The translations under genes and the position numbers were made by a program. Below are positions 56,043 to 64,000 of a stretch of 64,000 nt of DNA, piece by piece. Origin of the DNA: Albugo candida (lineage: Eukaryota; Oomycota; Peronosporomycetes; Albuginales); NCBI GenBank assembly GCA_040437565.1, contig JBDOQK010000003.1:124001-188000 (forward strand). The letters are read 5' to 3'. The notes beneath the pieces were generated by a model that saw nothing but the letters and a program-made list of their open reading frames with translations, was not told the DNA's origin and did not search any database. The number at the start of each line of letters is the position of its first letter. Position 1 is the first letter of the stretch.

Positions 56043-56591
56043 AGAATTTCAATTTCAGTTAACGATTGAAATCAAATGCTGTGCCACAAAATCGTACATT
56101 GAGAATTGGGAGAATGGTCGATTTGGTGTGATTCTATTGTATGAATTTGTATTCACTGAAACCCATTTCTGTAAAAACGAGTCAGAAATGTGTTATAGGA
56201 AGAAAGACTCAGAACTGTGGTTCATTTTCTCTCTGTCGAGTAACATTACATATGTCGATGATACTTAACAGGAAACATGCGGTGTTAGAGGATAAAAATC
56301 AGACATTTCTTTGTTTTGACACATGCAAAGGACAATGTAGACATAACAGATGAAATGTATAGTGACTACCCAGTGAAGGCGCGCGCGACACTCTATACCG
56401 CAACCCATTAAGATCCCTCCCACAATTTAAACACTCATATACTCCAACGTCAACAGCGACGCAACATATCATCCTCTTCACTCACGTGACAGTTAACTGT
56501 TCTTCCAATGCGTCAAAATAGAAGGCTCCTTCAAACTGTCTGATGGAACTTTTTAATATCACAAAATGCGCCAAATTCAATTTGACTCGAA
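56043..56591. other. Divergent intergenic region, no gene seen
   Basis: About 550 bp between the unknown membrane protein and MDR paralogue 2. Short frames on both strands are not convincing. A 5' exon with the missing signal peptide of the membrane-protein gene may lie here, but I could not locate one with good splice sites. Confidence 0.4.
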
Positions 56592-57839
56592 ATGGAATAC
56601 GTGAAACGATTCACAGGTGGAACACACCATCCGCCCGAAACACTCGGCAGTTTGGATCGCATGAAAGCGGTCACGTGGCAGGGCGGAAAGAAAATCGTTG
56701 TCGAAGACGTAAAACGTCCCAAATTGATCGATTCTCGCGATGCAATCGTACGTGTGCGTATGTGCTCTGTCGACGGAGCCTTCGCGTCTCAAATCGCTAC
56801 AGGAGACGTTCCCCACATGGACAAGGGCCAAATTCTCGGTCGCGAGGCAGTTGGAATCATTGAGGAGCGCGGAAAAGATGTCATGAAGCTCTCCAGCGGC
56901 GATCGCGTTGTCATCTCATTTGTGATCGCATGCGGCACTTGTTCCTACTGCAAGCGGGAAGAGTACAGCGGGTGTAATTGTACAAATGAATCCAAAGAGT
57001 TTGCGTCCAAGTACGGCGGATGGGCTCCAGCTGCAGTCTTTGGCGCTTCGAGAATGTTCAACAGCGTCCCAGGAACACAGGCGGAATTCGTACGAGTTCC
57101 ATTCGCCGATGTGAATTGCTGCAAGCTTCCAGACAACGTACCATTCGCGAAAGCGTTGTTAGTCGGAGATACGTTGACGACGGGATACTACGCAGCGGAA
57201 TTGAGCGCGTTGAAAGAGGGCGATACCGTTGTTATTTGGGGCATTGGACCTGTGGGCTTAATGGCGGCAGAATGGTGCAAATCGCGTGGCGCAAAAGATG
57301 TCATTTCGATTGACCACAACACGGATCGGCTGAAATTCGCATACGAAAAGTATAAATGCAAAGTATTGGATCGTGGAGATAAATCATCGACTCAGTTGCT
57401 TCACACTTTGGAAGGAATGCTTCCACCGGGAGGAGCTGATGTTGTGATCGATGCATGTGGCGCGTTATCGCCTCAAAGTTGGCTTTTGCAGATGGAGAAA
57501 AAGATGGGCATGGAGAAAGAGCAGAGTGATATTCTACGCGAATGTTTCACTGCAGTTCGAAAGTATGGAACGATTGTCATCATTGGCGAGTACTCTGGAT
57601 TTGCAGATGAGTTTCCAATTGGCCATGTGATGATGAAACATTTGACGATCAAAGCGGGACGATGTCCGATTCAAAAGTATTGGGGACACGTTATGAACAG
57701 TATCGCGAATGGAGAATTGGATCCCACTGAGCTGTTGACGCATCCAGTGGCATTTGACGAGCTTCCGGAAGCGTACACACTGGCCGCGAATCGTGAGGCA
57801 GGATGCATGAAGGCATACGCGAAATTTGAGACGCCGTAA
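56592..57839 (+). CDS. MDR dehydrogenase-like paralogue 2, catalytic zinc ligands lost
   Basis: A 415-residue intact frame from the ATG at 56592, closely related in length and sequence to the gene at 43353-44666. The structural zinc site CGTCSYCKREEYSGC is intact, as are the Rossmann motif (IWGIGPVGLMAA, SIDHNTDRL) and the Asp of VPFADVNCCKLP. The catalytic zinc Cys and His are gone: CSVCSGSDSH of paralogue 1 is CSVDGAFASQ here (Asp 61), and ILGHEA is ILGREA (Arg 84). It therefore cannot bind zinc in the usual way and may be a zinc-independent reductase, a binding protein or an inactive partner. The gene is intron-free and well kept, so it is likely under selection. Convergent with coatomer beta, 130 bp apart. 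Confidence 0.88.
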   Translation: MEYVKRFTGGTHHPPETLGSLDRMKAVTWQGGKKIVVEDVKRPKLIDSRDAIVRVRMCSVDGAFASQIATGDVPHMDKGQILGREAVGIIEERGKDVMKLSSGDRVVISFVIACGTCSYCKREEYSGCNCTNESKEFASKYGGWAPAAVFGASRMFNSVPGTQAEFVRVPFADVNCCKLPDNVPFAKALLVGDTLTTGYYAAELSALKEGDTVVIWGIGPVGLMAAEWCKSRGAKDVISIDHNTDRLKFAYEKYKCKVLDRGDKSSTQLLHTLEGMLPPGGADVVIDACGALSPQSWLLQMEKKMGMEKEQSDILRECFTAVRKYGTIVIIGEYSGFADEFPIGHVMMKHLTIKAGRCPIQKYWGHVMNSIANGELDPTELLTHPVAFDELPEAYTLAANREAGCMKAYAKFETP

Positions 57840-57968
57840 GAAAGAATGAAATAAATGGTTTTGATTGTGTTGAGCCCGAGAGCTGACTTTTCTTTAATTC
57901 TTTGGCTACAAGAGAGAAAGCATTTAGTAAATGTACGCACAGCGTACCGGCGACATCCAACGATTCGA

Positions 57969-60941
57969 TTAGGCGATGACGCGTTTCTGCTTTGCGTCTT
58001 CGGCTCCACGCTGCACAGAAGTGATTCGATCGCCCAAACTCAATGCGATCCCTTGCGTCTTACTACGAATACGAATGTAACCACTGATTCGCCCTTTGTC
58101 GTGCTTTTCCACACTCAAATTCACAAGCGCACATTCACCGAAAACACTTTTCGCATACAAATTCGCAGCGAGGAAATTGGTGTCGGCGCCGAGCGTAGCG
58201 GTTGGTGTCATACATCGCATATTGGTCTTCTCCATAATGTGCTGCAAAAAGCCAAAAACACTTGTGATTTCTGTGTTGACAGCCACTTTATTCTCCCATT
58301 CGAATTCCGCCCACATTGATCGAAAGTCGGCATCACTGCATGAAGCTGGCGAGATGTAGTCCATGATATCGAGATGGATTTCATTCAAATTGACGTACGT
58401 CTTCTCTGCGCCCGAAGTCGAATCATACACAATTGTGCCAAAAATGTGACTTGTTTCGGTAGATGACACTTTGATGTTGGCGTAAATTGTTCGTTGATCC
58501 AAAGGTCCGATCGTTTGAGGCTGTGGACGTTCGACAATCTTCAAATCGCCAATGGTGGATAGCTCCACAGTCAAATTGTTGAGTGTCTGTGGAAGGCGAT
58601 TGATGACTAGAATCTCCAATACAATATCGTAATCATGAACTGTGAGATACGCTTCCGCATACACCGAGTCGGCAAACCCAGTTAGCTGATGCACATGACG
58701 TAATTTTCCGCTGTATTCGTTTGATCCGTGTTGACCCACCGCTCGACTGATATCGGCACCATCGTCAATGTCAATGTCCGTTGAGCCGAGAGCTTTTTTA
58801 CCTCTTAATTGTCGAAAACTGATCAGATCGTCAATGTGAATAAGCGGTTCTTCTGGTTTCTCTTTCTCCAATTCGTTTGCTTTCTGAATTTTGAGCAGCT
58901 CGCGATACGAAGTCCGGCAGAATTCTGTCATGATGTCGTGAGTGGTTTCGAGTGCCGCTGGATCGAGTAGGATGCGTATTCCAATGTGTATACGTCGTTT
59001 GGAGTCCTCATCCATTTCGTGTTTTGTTTCTTTGCTTTCTCCGTACAGAATGATTGCACACATATATTTGATTGCTTGGATGACCAGGCTTTTGACGGGA
59101 TCTGAAGCTGCGGCAGTCTTGTAGTTCCCACCCATGGCACGCAAACAAAGCTTGGTCAATGTGGCTCCAATAGCAGCACCGAGAAAAAAGTCGCCATTAA
59201 GTACCAATTTGCGTAAACCAGCAAGTTGATCGTCTTCGGAAGTACTGAGGTCTCGTATCTTTCCGTGAGAATAACTGCTTTTTGATGTTTTCGAGTATGA
59301 TGTCTCAGTGGCATACGTACCGTCCGCAAGAACAACACTTTTTGTCACAGATTTGACTTGATCCGCTAGATTTGCTTCTTCCATCGTTTCGGAAGTGACC
59401 GCTTTGGTCGTAAGTGCGGTCAAAGGTAATGGTCCAATTGCCTCAAAGATTGTTTTGGCGGCTTCGTAAATTGACGTATCGTTTTCAGAAGAGGACGTTG
59501 GATCCAATTCTGTGGAGTATTCGCCCAATATCCAAAGTGCCACACGATACACTTTAGCGAGTTGAATATCGGCAAACGATAAAAGCAGCTTTTGCAATAC
59601 ACTTGATCGCATTTCGGGATACGATTCGCACATAGCACGGACAAATAGAATCACATCCATAGCTCCGTCCGTGTTCAGAAATTCCATCAACAAATGAACG
59701 ACATGTTTCGCAACATCTGGGAACTTGACGCAACACGAATGGATTGCTTGTATCAGTAAATGACGGTACTCGCTTGCTTTTTCCATCGACGTGTCTTGCG
59801 TCTTGACTACTTCTCGTTTCAGCTGAGTGACCACTTCTTCAATATTTCGCATCGAAACCAAATCCATCGCAATTTCCAGCACTTTCTTACAGATATCCAA
59901 ACTTGGAGTTGCTAATGCTCTCATGATATCCATCATTATTTCTTGCAGGACTTTGAAGTGATACTTTTTCAGATCACTTAATCGATCCAAGACGATCAGT
60001 TTGACATTGTTATCGCTTTGACTGTTCAGTAAACCAGCGTACGTTTTAGCAGCCGCTCGAACTGCTGTTGGGGCTGATGAGAGCGTGATGAGCGTCCAAG
60101 CTGCTTCATAACTGACAGCAGGCGATGATGAATTCAGTAGCTGAAAAATGCAGCGTATAAATCGTGCTTTTTGTGCAGGATCTTGACGACACACTTTCCT
60201 TGTCATCTCTAATATAATCAGAGAGAATCCATCTCCGAATTTCCCAACTTGATCCACTGTATTCATGAAATAGCTCACCGCGACATCTTGAGAGCAATCG
60301 AAAAGCATGAGGAAAGCATTACGTCGCGCTGTCATATCACTTTCCGTTGTAATCAGTTTCGCAATCAGTTCAGGTGCATCTGGAATCAAACTATCTCCAA
60401 ACGATTTGTAGACAGCATATACGGTCATCACGGCATTCCGACGTACATAGGCATGCCGATGTTCCAGATTCGCTTTGATTGCATCTTTCAGCGGCTCCAA
60501 CAGTTCGCGCTCTTTTACTTTGCATAAAAACCGAAGCATTGAACCCCGAATGTATTCATTTGGGTGATTCAAATCATTGAGCAACGCATTACAGACCAAA
60601 ATCATCTCAGGTAGTAGTCTGGGTGTGGACTTCGCATCGTTCGAGTTCCCCGCTTCGTACTTTGGAGCGATCTCCCAGTAAATCATAAGTAATTTCTTCA
60701 AAGTGTGATCATTCTGCGTTGAGCAGTACCGTATCATGTGCATGAGAACTTTTGAGAACTTTTCACCATTCAAAAGACCGAATATGGCGTTTTTGATCGC
60801 TTTAATCTTTAGCTCCATTTTGGGGGATTCTAAACCTTTTAAAATCTCATCCTGCGTGATGGAAATGGCGTTTTTTTCGTTTTTCACATTTTGCTGTAAG
60901 AGAATCGTACAATAGCGCTCATTTCCGACGCTCGTTTGCAT
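57969..60941 (-). CDS. Coatomer subunit beta (COPI)
   Basis: Beta-COP is part of the seven-subunit COPI coat that returns Golgi cargo to the ER. Uninterrupted frame; the first in-frame ATG is 60941 (MQTSVGNERYCTILL, matching the animal start MTAAENVCYTLI), giving 990 residues, near the family's usual 950. Conserved HEAT-repeat adaptin part: HPNEYIRGSMLRFLCKVKER, LEHRHAYVRRNAVMTVYAVY, LIPDAPELI, DMTARRNAFLMLFDC and VALWILGEY. The C-terminal appendage reads TVELSTIGDLKIVERPQPQT, SSTETSHIFGTIVYD and HIMEKTNMRCMTPT. An open stretch upstream to 61007 has no ATG. Confidence 0.96.
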   Translation of the reverse strand: MQTSVGNERYCTILLQQNVKNEKNAISITQDEILKGLESPKMELKIKAIKNAIFGLLNGEKFSKVLMHMIRYCSTQNDHTLKKLLMIYWEIAPKYEAGNSNDAKSTPRLLPEMILVCNALLNDLNHPNEYIRGSMLRFLCKVKERELLEPLKDAIKANLEHRHAYVRRNAVMTVYAVYKSFGDSLIPDAPELIAKLITTESDMTARRNAFLMLFDCSQDVAVSYFMNTVDQVGKFGDGFSLIILEMTRKVCRQDPAQKARFIRCIFQLLNSSSPAVSYEAAWTLITLSSAPTAVRAAAKTYAGLLNSQSDNNVKLIVLDRLSDLKKYHFKVLQEIMMDIMRALATPSLDICKKVLEIAMDLVSMRNIEEVVTQLKREVVKTQDTSMEKASEYRHLLIQAIHSCCVKFPDVAKHVVHLLMEFLNTDGAMDVILFVRAMCESYPEMRSSVLQKLLLSFADIQLAKVYRVALWILGEYSTELDPTSSSENDTSIYEAAKTIFEAIGPLPLTALTTKAVTSETMEEANLADQVKSVTKSVVLADGTYATETSYSKTSKSSYSHGKIRDLSTSEDDQLAGLRKLVLNGDFFLGAAIGATLTKLCLRAMGGNYKTAAASDPVKSLVIQAIKYMCAIILYGESKETKHEMDEDSKRRIHIGIRILLDPAALETTHDIMTEFCRTSYRELLKIQKANELEKEKPEEPLIHIDDLISFRQLRGKKALGSTDIDIDDGADISRAVGQHGSNEYSGKLRHVHQLTGFADSVYAEAYLTVHDYDIVLEILVINRLPQTLNNLTVELSTIGDLKIVERPQPQTIGPLDQRTIYANIKVSSTETSHIFGTIVYDSTSGAEKTYVNLNEIHLDIMDYISPASCSDADFRSMWAEFEWENKVAVNTEITSVFGFLQHIMEKTNMRCMTPTATLGADTNFLAANLYAKSVFGECALVNLSVEKHDKGRISGYIRIRSKTQGIALSLGDRITSVQRGAEDAKQKRVIA

Positions 60942-61051
60942 TTCCCCTTTTATCAAACGACTTGCTTTCTTCGATGGAGCCGCCGCGCTACGTTTCCGAT
61001 AATCCAAAAATGATTTATTTTAAGCCAATAGTCATACACATCTGCTTTACT

Positions 61052-64000
61052 CTATAAATCGATCTCCTCTTTCAACTTATGTGATTGTGACATGGTTTTA
61101 TAGTATTCTTTTCGATGTTGAAGCCGAACATTTTGCTTCATCAAATCGGTCAGATGTTCGTTTAACAAGCGAACTTTATCACTGTCAGAATGCGCAATAT
61201 GCCCCGCATCGCCACCATATGTCATATGTTGAATTCGTTCATGCACATTGTCTAAATCGTCTTTTTCCTGATATAAAGTCGTGACGGTTTCTTTTAATTG
61301 CAAATACTTTGCCTTCCAATTGGTTGAAGTTGCCTTTGTGTGTTTTGTATCGGTTATTTCTGCTATCTTTTCTTTGTAACTTTGTATTGTTCTAATCAAA
61401 AGAGAGCGCCAATCGGAGTGCAATGATTCGACATTCACTCCGGCATTTTGCGCTTCTTGACGGAGAATTTCGATCAAATCGTTCAGTTTCTGACACGAGA
61501 ATTCCTGCTTTTTGATGATTGTCATGAGATCGTGAGATTTCCGACGCATTTCCAACGTATCATTCTTACTAATATCCAATTCTTCCAACACCTTCAGCTT
61601 GTTTTCGTACATTTCGTCAAGCTTTTGTTCAAGAGTTTTACGAGAGGCTAGTAATTGGGAAATTTCTTGTTTTTGTTCGTCCAGAATTTGCAATTGAGCA
61701 TCGAAATTTGAAGCTTTCTCTTCGTACGCGTTTCGCCAATTGGCGACCAATTCTGAAAGATACGCATTCTCCTCCTGGAGTGGACCAAGCTGGATTTGNN
61801 NNNNNNNNNNNNNNNNNNNNNNNNNNNNNNNNNNNNNNNNNNNNNNNNNNNNNNNNNNNNNNNNNNNNNNNNNNNNNNNNNNNNNNNNNNNNNNNNNNGC
61901 TTCATCAAATCGGTCAGATGTTCGTTTAACAAGCGAACTTTATCACTGTCAGAATGCGCAATATGCCCCGCATCGCCACCATATGTCATATGTTGAATTC
62001 GTTCATGCACATTGTCTAAATCGTCTTTTTCCTGATATAAAGTCGTGACGGTTTCTTTTAATTGCAAATACTTTGCCTTCCAATTGGTTGAAGTTGCCTT
62101 TGTGTGTTTTGTATCGGTTATTTCTGCTATCTTTTCTTTGTAACTTTGTATTGTTCTAATCAAAAGAGAGCGCCAATCGGAGTGCAATGATTCGACATTC
62201 ACTCCGGCATTTTGCGCTTCTTGACGGAGAATTTCGATCAAATCGTTCAGTTTCTGACACGAGAATTCCTGCTTTTTGATGATTGTCATGAGATCGTGAG
62301 ATTTCCGACGCATTTCCAACGTATCATTCTTACTAATATCCAATTCTTCCAACACCTTCAGCTTGTTTTCGTACATTTCGTCAAGCTTTTGTTCAAGAGT
62401 TTTACGAGAGGCTAGTAATTGGGAAATTTCTTGTTTTTGTTCGTCCAGAATTTGCAATTGAGCATCGAAATTTGAAGCTTTCTCTTCGTACGCGTTTCGC
62501 CAATTGGCGACCAATTCTGAAAGATACGCATTCTCCTCCTGGAGTGGACCAAGCTGGATTTGGATTTCATTCACGCACGATTCGCGTTGTTCATTCAGCA
62601 TCTGTTGGAGTCGATCGATGGCGATTGTTTGGGTCTCAACCTGTTCATTCAGCAGATGCGCGTCATACTCAACACGCTTCTTCTCAGCAGACAAAGAATT
62701 AAGCTCAAATTGGAGATTTTTGACTGTGAAAAAGACATCTTCATTTGGACTTTGTGTTTCGGATGACGAGGATTCCGGTTCCGGACGATGAGATCTTATA
62801 AATTGAGTCATACCGGCATTACGACTGTACTGATGGTCAAAATTGTCTGCTTTCTGCTTATTTCGCTCGGACTGAAGCTCATCATATGCGTGGAGTAAAT
62901 GGTTATATCGATCCAAGAGATCATCATATTTCGCATGGTGGAGATCGGACGAGCTCATCTGGAGTTGAGTTGAACTGGTCTGGCTTTGTTGATCATCTTG
63001 CTGCTTCTCGTACTCGATCACCTTTTGCGTTAGTAGATGCATCTGTTGGCGAGTTTGGCCAAGTTCGAGTTCCAGCTCTCGTTTTTCTGAAAGCAGGTTG
63101 TCGGCGAAATCGGATGATTTTTCATGCGAAATTGGTTTTGTCTGAATGTGATTTTGCTGGGGAAATCCGTTCGTCTGAGGATTCCTGTCTTCATGCCGAG
63201 TTGCACTTTGACTCGCTCGATCAACAGATCCTTTACTCATATGTGGCTTGAGGATCAAGTTTTCTTGTGCTTCTTGCAATTCGGTGATTTCTTCCTCCAT
63301 TTCAGCTTGTTTGGATGTTAAAATGCGTTTGCTATGCTCAAGTTCATCGATGCGCAGATACAGACTTTTGACTGTTGCGTGATGCTCGTGATTGACTCGT
63401 TCGAGTACCTCTTGGTTTTCACGCTGAAGCTTTACCAATCTGTCAGAAAAATCTGTCGCAAGTGCGGACATCGCGTCATTCGCTTTATACAGTGAGGCAT
63501 CGGCGTGCTCATTTTTTTGGATTTGCATTCGATCAACTTGAGCATTTTTTTCCAATTCCTCCACCTTACATTTCATCGTACCAAGCTGTCTCTTCAACGC
63601 TTCCTTCTCTTCCTGAAGCTTTTTCATGCTCAAGTTCTTTTGGTCGAATACTACTTCAGCGATTTGGTGAATTGGAAGCTCAAGTGTATCAGAACCCTCG
63701 CGCCTGAAGACTTCGACCATCTGCTTCAGGTGCTTTTCATGAGCACACGATACTCCCTCCAGACGTTCAATGATTTCTCGCGATTCCTGCCTTTCCAATT
63801 CTTTCTGCTCAAGCCGCATTTGGAGCACATTTACTTCATTGGAAAGCTTTGAATTCTCGTCCAAAGTCGACCTCAATTCACACTCATTTTTTTGTGCTGC
63901 TTCTTGTGCTTTCTGCTCAGCAGTTTGCCATTTCTCCTTCCAAAATTTGATTTGGTCGTCTCGCTCTCTGGTAGATGCTTCCCGTTCTTTGCGAAATCGA
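61052..64000 (-). CDS. Large coiled-coil protein, 3' part, runs off the right edge
   Basis: Unrecognised. The frame is open from the window edge to the stop at 61052. It is almost entirely heptad-rich coiled coil (RFRKEREASTRERDDQIKFW at the edge; EMEEEITELQEAQENL; EELDISKNDTLEMRRKSHDL; LMKQNVRLQHRKEYYKTMSQ near the end), with a Gln/Ser-rich break near 63100-63200 and another near 62770. Bases 61899-62562 repeat 61135-61798 across the 100-N gap, so the true protein part in this window is about 220 residues shorter than it looks. A golgin, centrosome or basal-body scaffold is possible. The 5' end is outside the window. Start-to-stop spacing to coatomer beta is 110 bp. Confidence 0.75.
61799..61898. 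other. Assembly gap with false duplication in the coiled-coil gene
   Basis: Exactly 100 N. The 664 bases after the gap (61899-62562) repeat 61135-61798, with no difference I can find. Removing one copy leaves one open frame to the stop at 61052. Confidence 0.94.

Noticed and set aside
60942-61007. Upstream extension of coatomer beta by 22 residues
   Set aside because: The extension begins with TTG and not ATG; the ATG at 60941 matches the normal family start.

Overview
The window looks like nuclear DNA of a compact eukaryotic genome, most likely an oomycete (stramenopile). A white-rust (Albugo-like) genome is my best guess, from style only: AT-rich DNA, introns of about 45-70 bp with GT..AG ends, genes 15-350 bp apart, MULE-type DNA transposon remains, and DMC1, borealin, SelO, COPI beta, TVP23 and TIM44 genes. 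No bacterial or viral gene organisation is present. There are eight gaps of exactly 100 N. Four of them are flanked by long identical sequence (about 210-710 bp) and a fifth by a 15-bp overlap, so these are contig overlaps that were not merged, not real duplications.

Region 1 (about 1-35.3 kb) is repeat-rich and mostly decayed. At the left edge sits the 3' part of a lysine-rich gene. After it come diverged copies of a long repeat unit. Each unit starts with a block I call R1, which carries a degenerate minisatellite and a 34-codon secreted-peptide-like ORF. Decayed core sequence follows, and the unit ends with a reverse-strand gene of a three-member secreted, lysine-rich protein family (at about 8.8-9.8, 23.2-24.2 and 32.3-33.2 kb). 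Two units also carry broken copies of a choline-dehydrogenase-like GMC oxidoreductase paired with a ZCCHC10-like zinc-knuckle gene. One R1 copy is split by a small Mutator-like element. One unit holds a decayed duplicate of the locus next door (class I DAHP synthase plus serine carboxypeptidase), cut in the middle of the carboxypeptidase and joined to the GMC fragment.

Region 2 (about 35.4-64 kb) is gene-dense and ordinary. In order: DAHP synthase (-, mostly hidden by a gap), Kex1-like serine carboxypeptidase (+), TVP23 Golgi protein (-), borealin-like chromosomal passenger protein (-), a small membrane protein (+), ribosomal protein bL36m (+), a secretory-pathway TTL-like protein with an EGF-like tail (+), zinc alcohol/formaldehyde-dehydrogenase-like gene 1 (+), HAS1/DDX18 DEAD-box helicase (-), TIM44 (+), DMC1 (+), SelO (-), a Sir2-family deacetylase (-), an unknown single-pass membrane protein with two repeated modules (-), a second MDR paralogue that has lost its catalytic zinc ligands (+), coatomer beta (-) and a large coiled-coil protein running off the right edge (-).

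The genes are housekeeping and not an operon or pathway. Functional themes are secretory traffic (COPI beta, TVP23, Kex1-like protease, luminal TTL protein), mitochondria (TIM44, bL36m, SelO), meiosis and mitosis (DMC1, borealin) and metabolism (DAHP synthase, MDR enzymes). Many neighbours are divergent or convergent with very short spacers. The best candidates for something new are the three-member secreted protein family with basic tails inside the decaying repeat units, the N-terminally extended hydrophobic DAHP synthase, the TTL-EGF luminal protein, and the zinc-less MDR paralogue.
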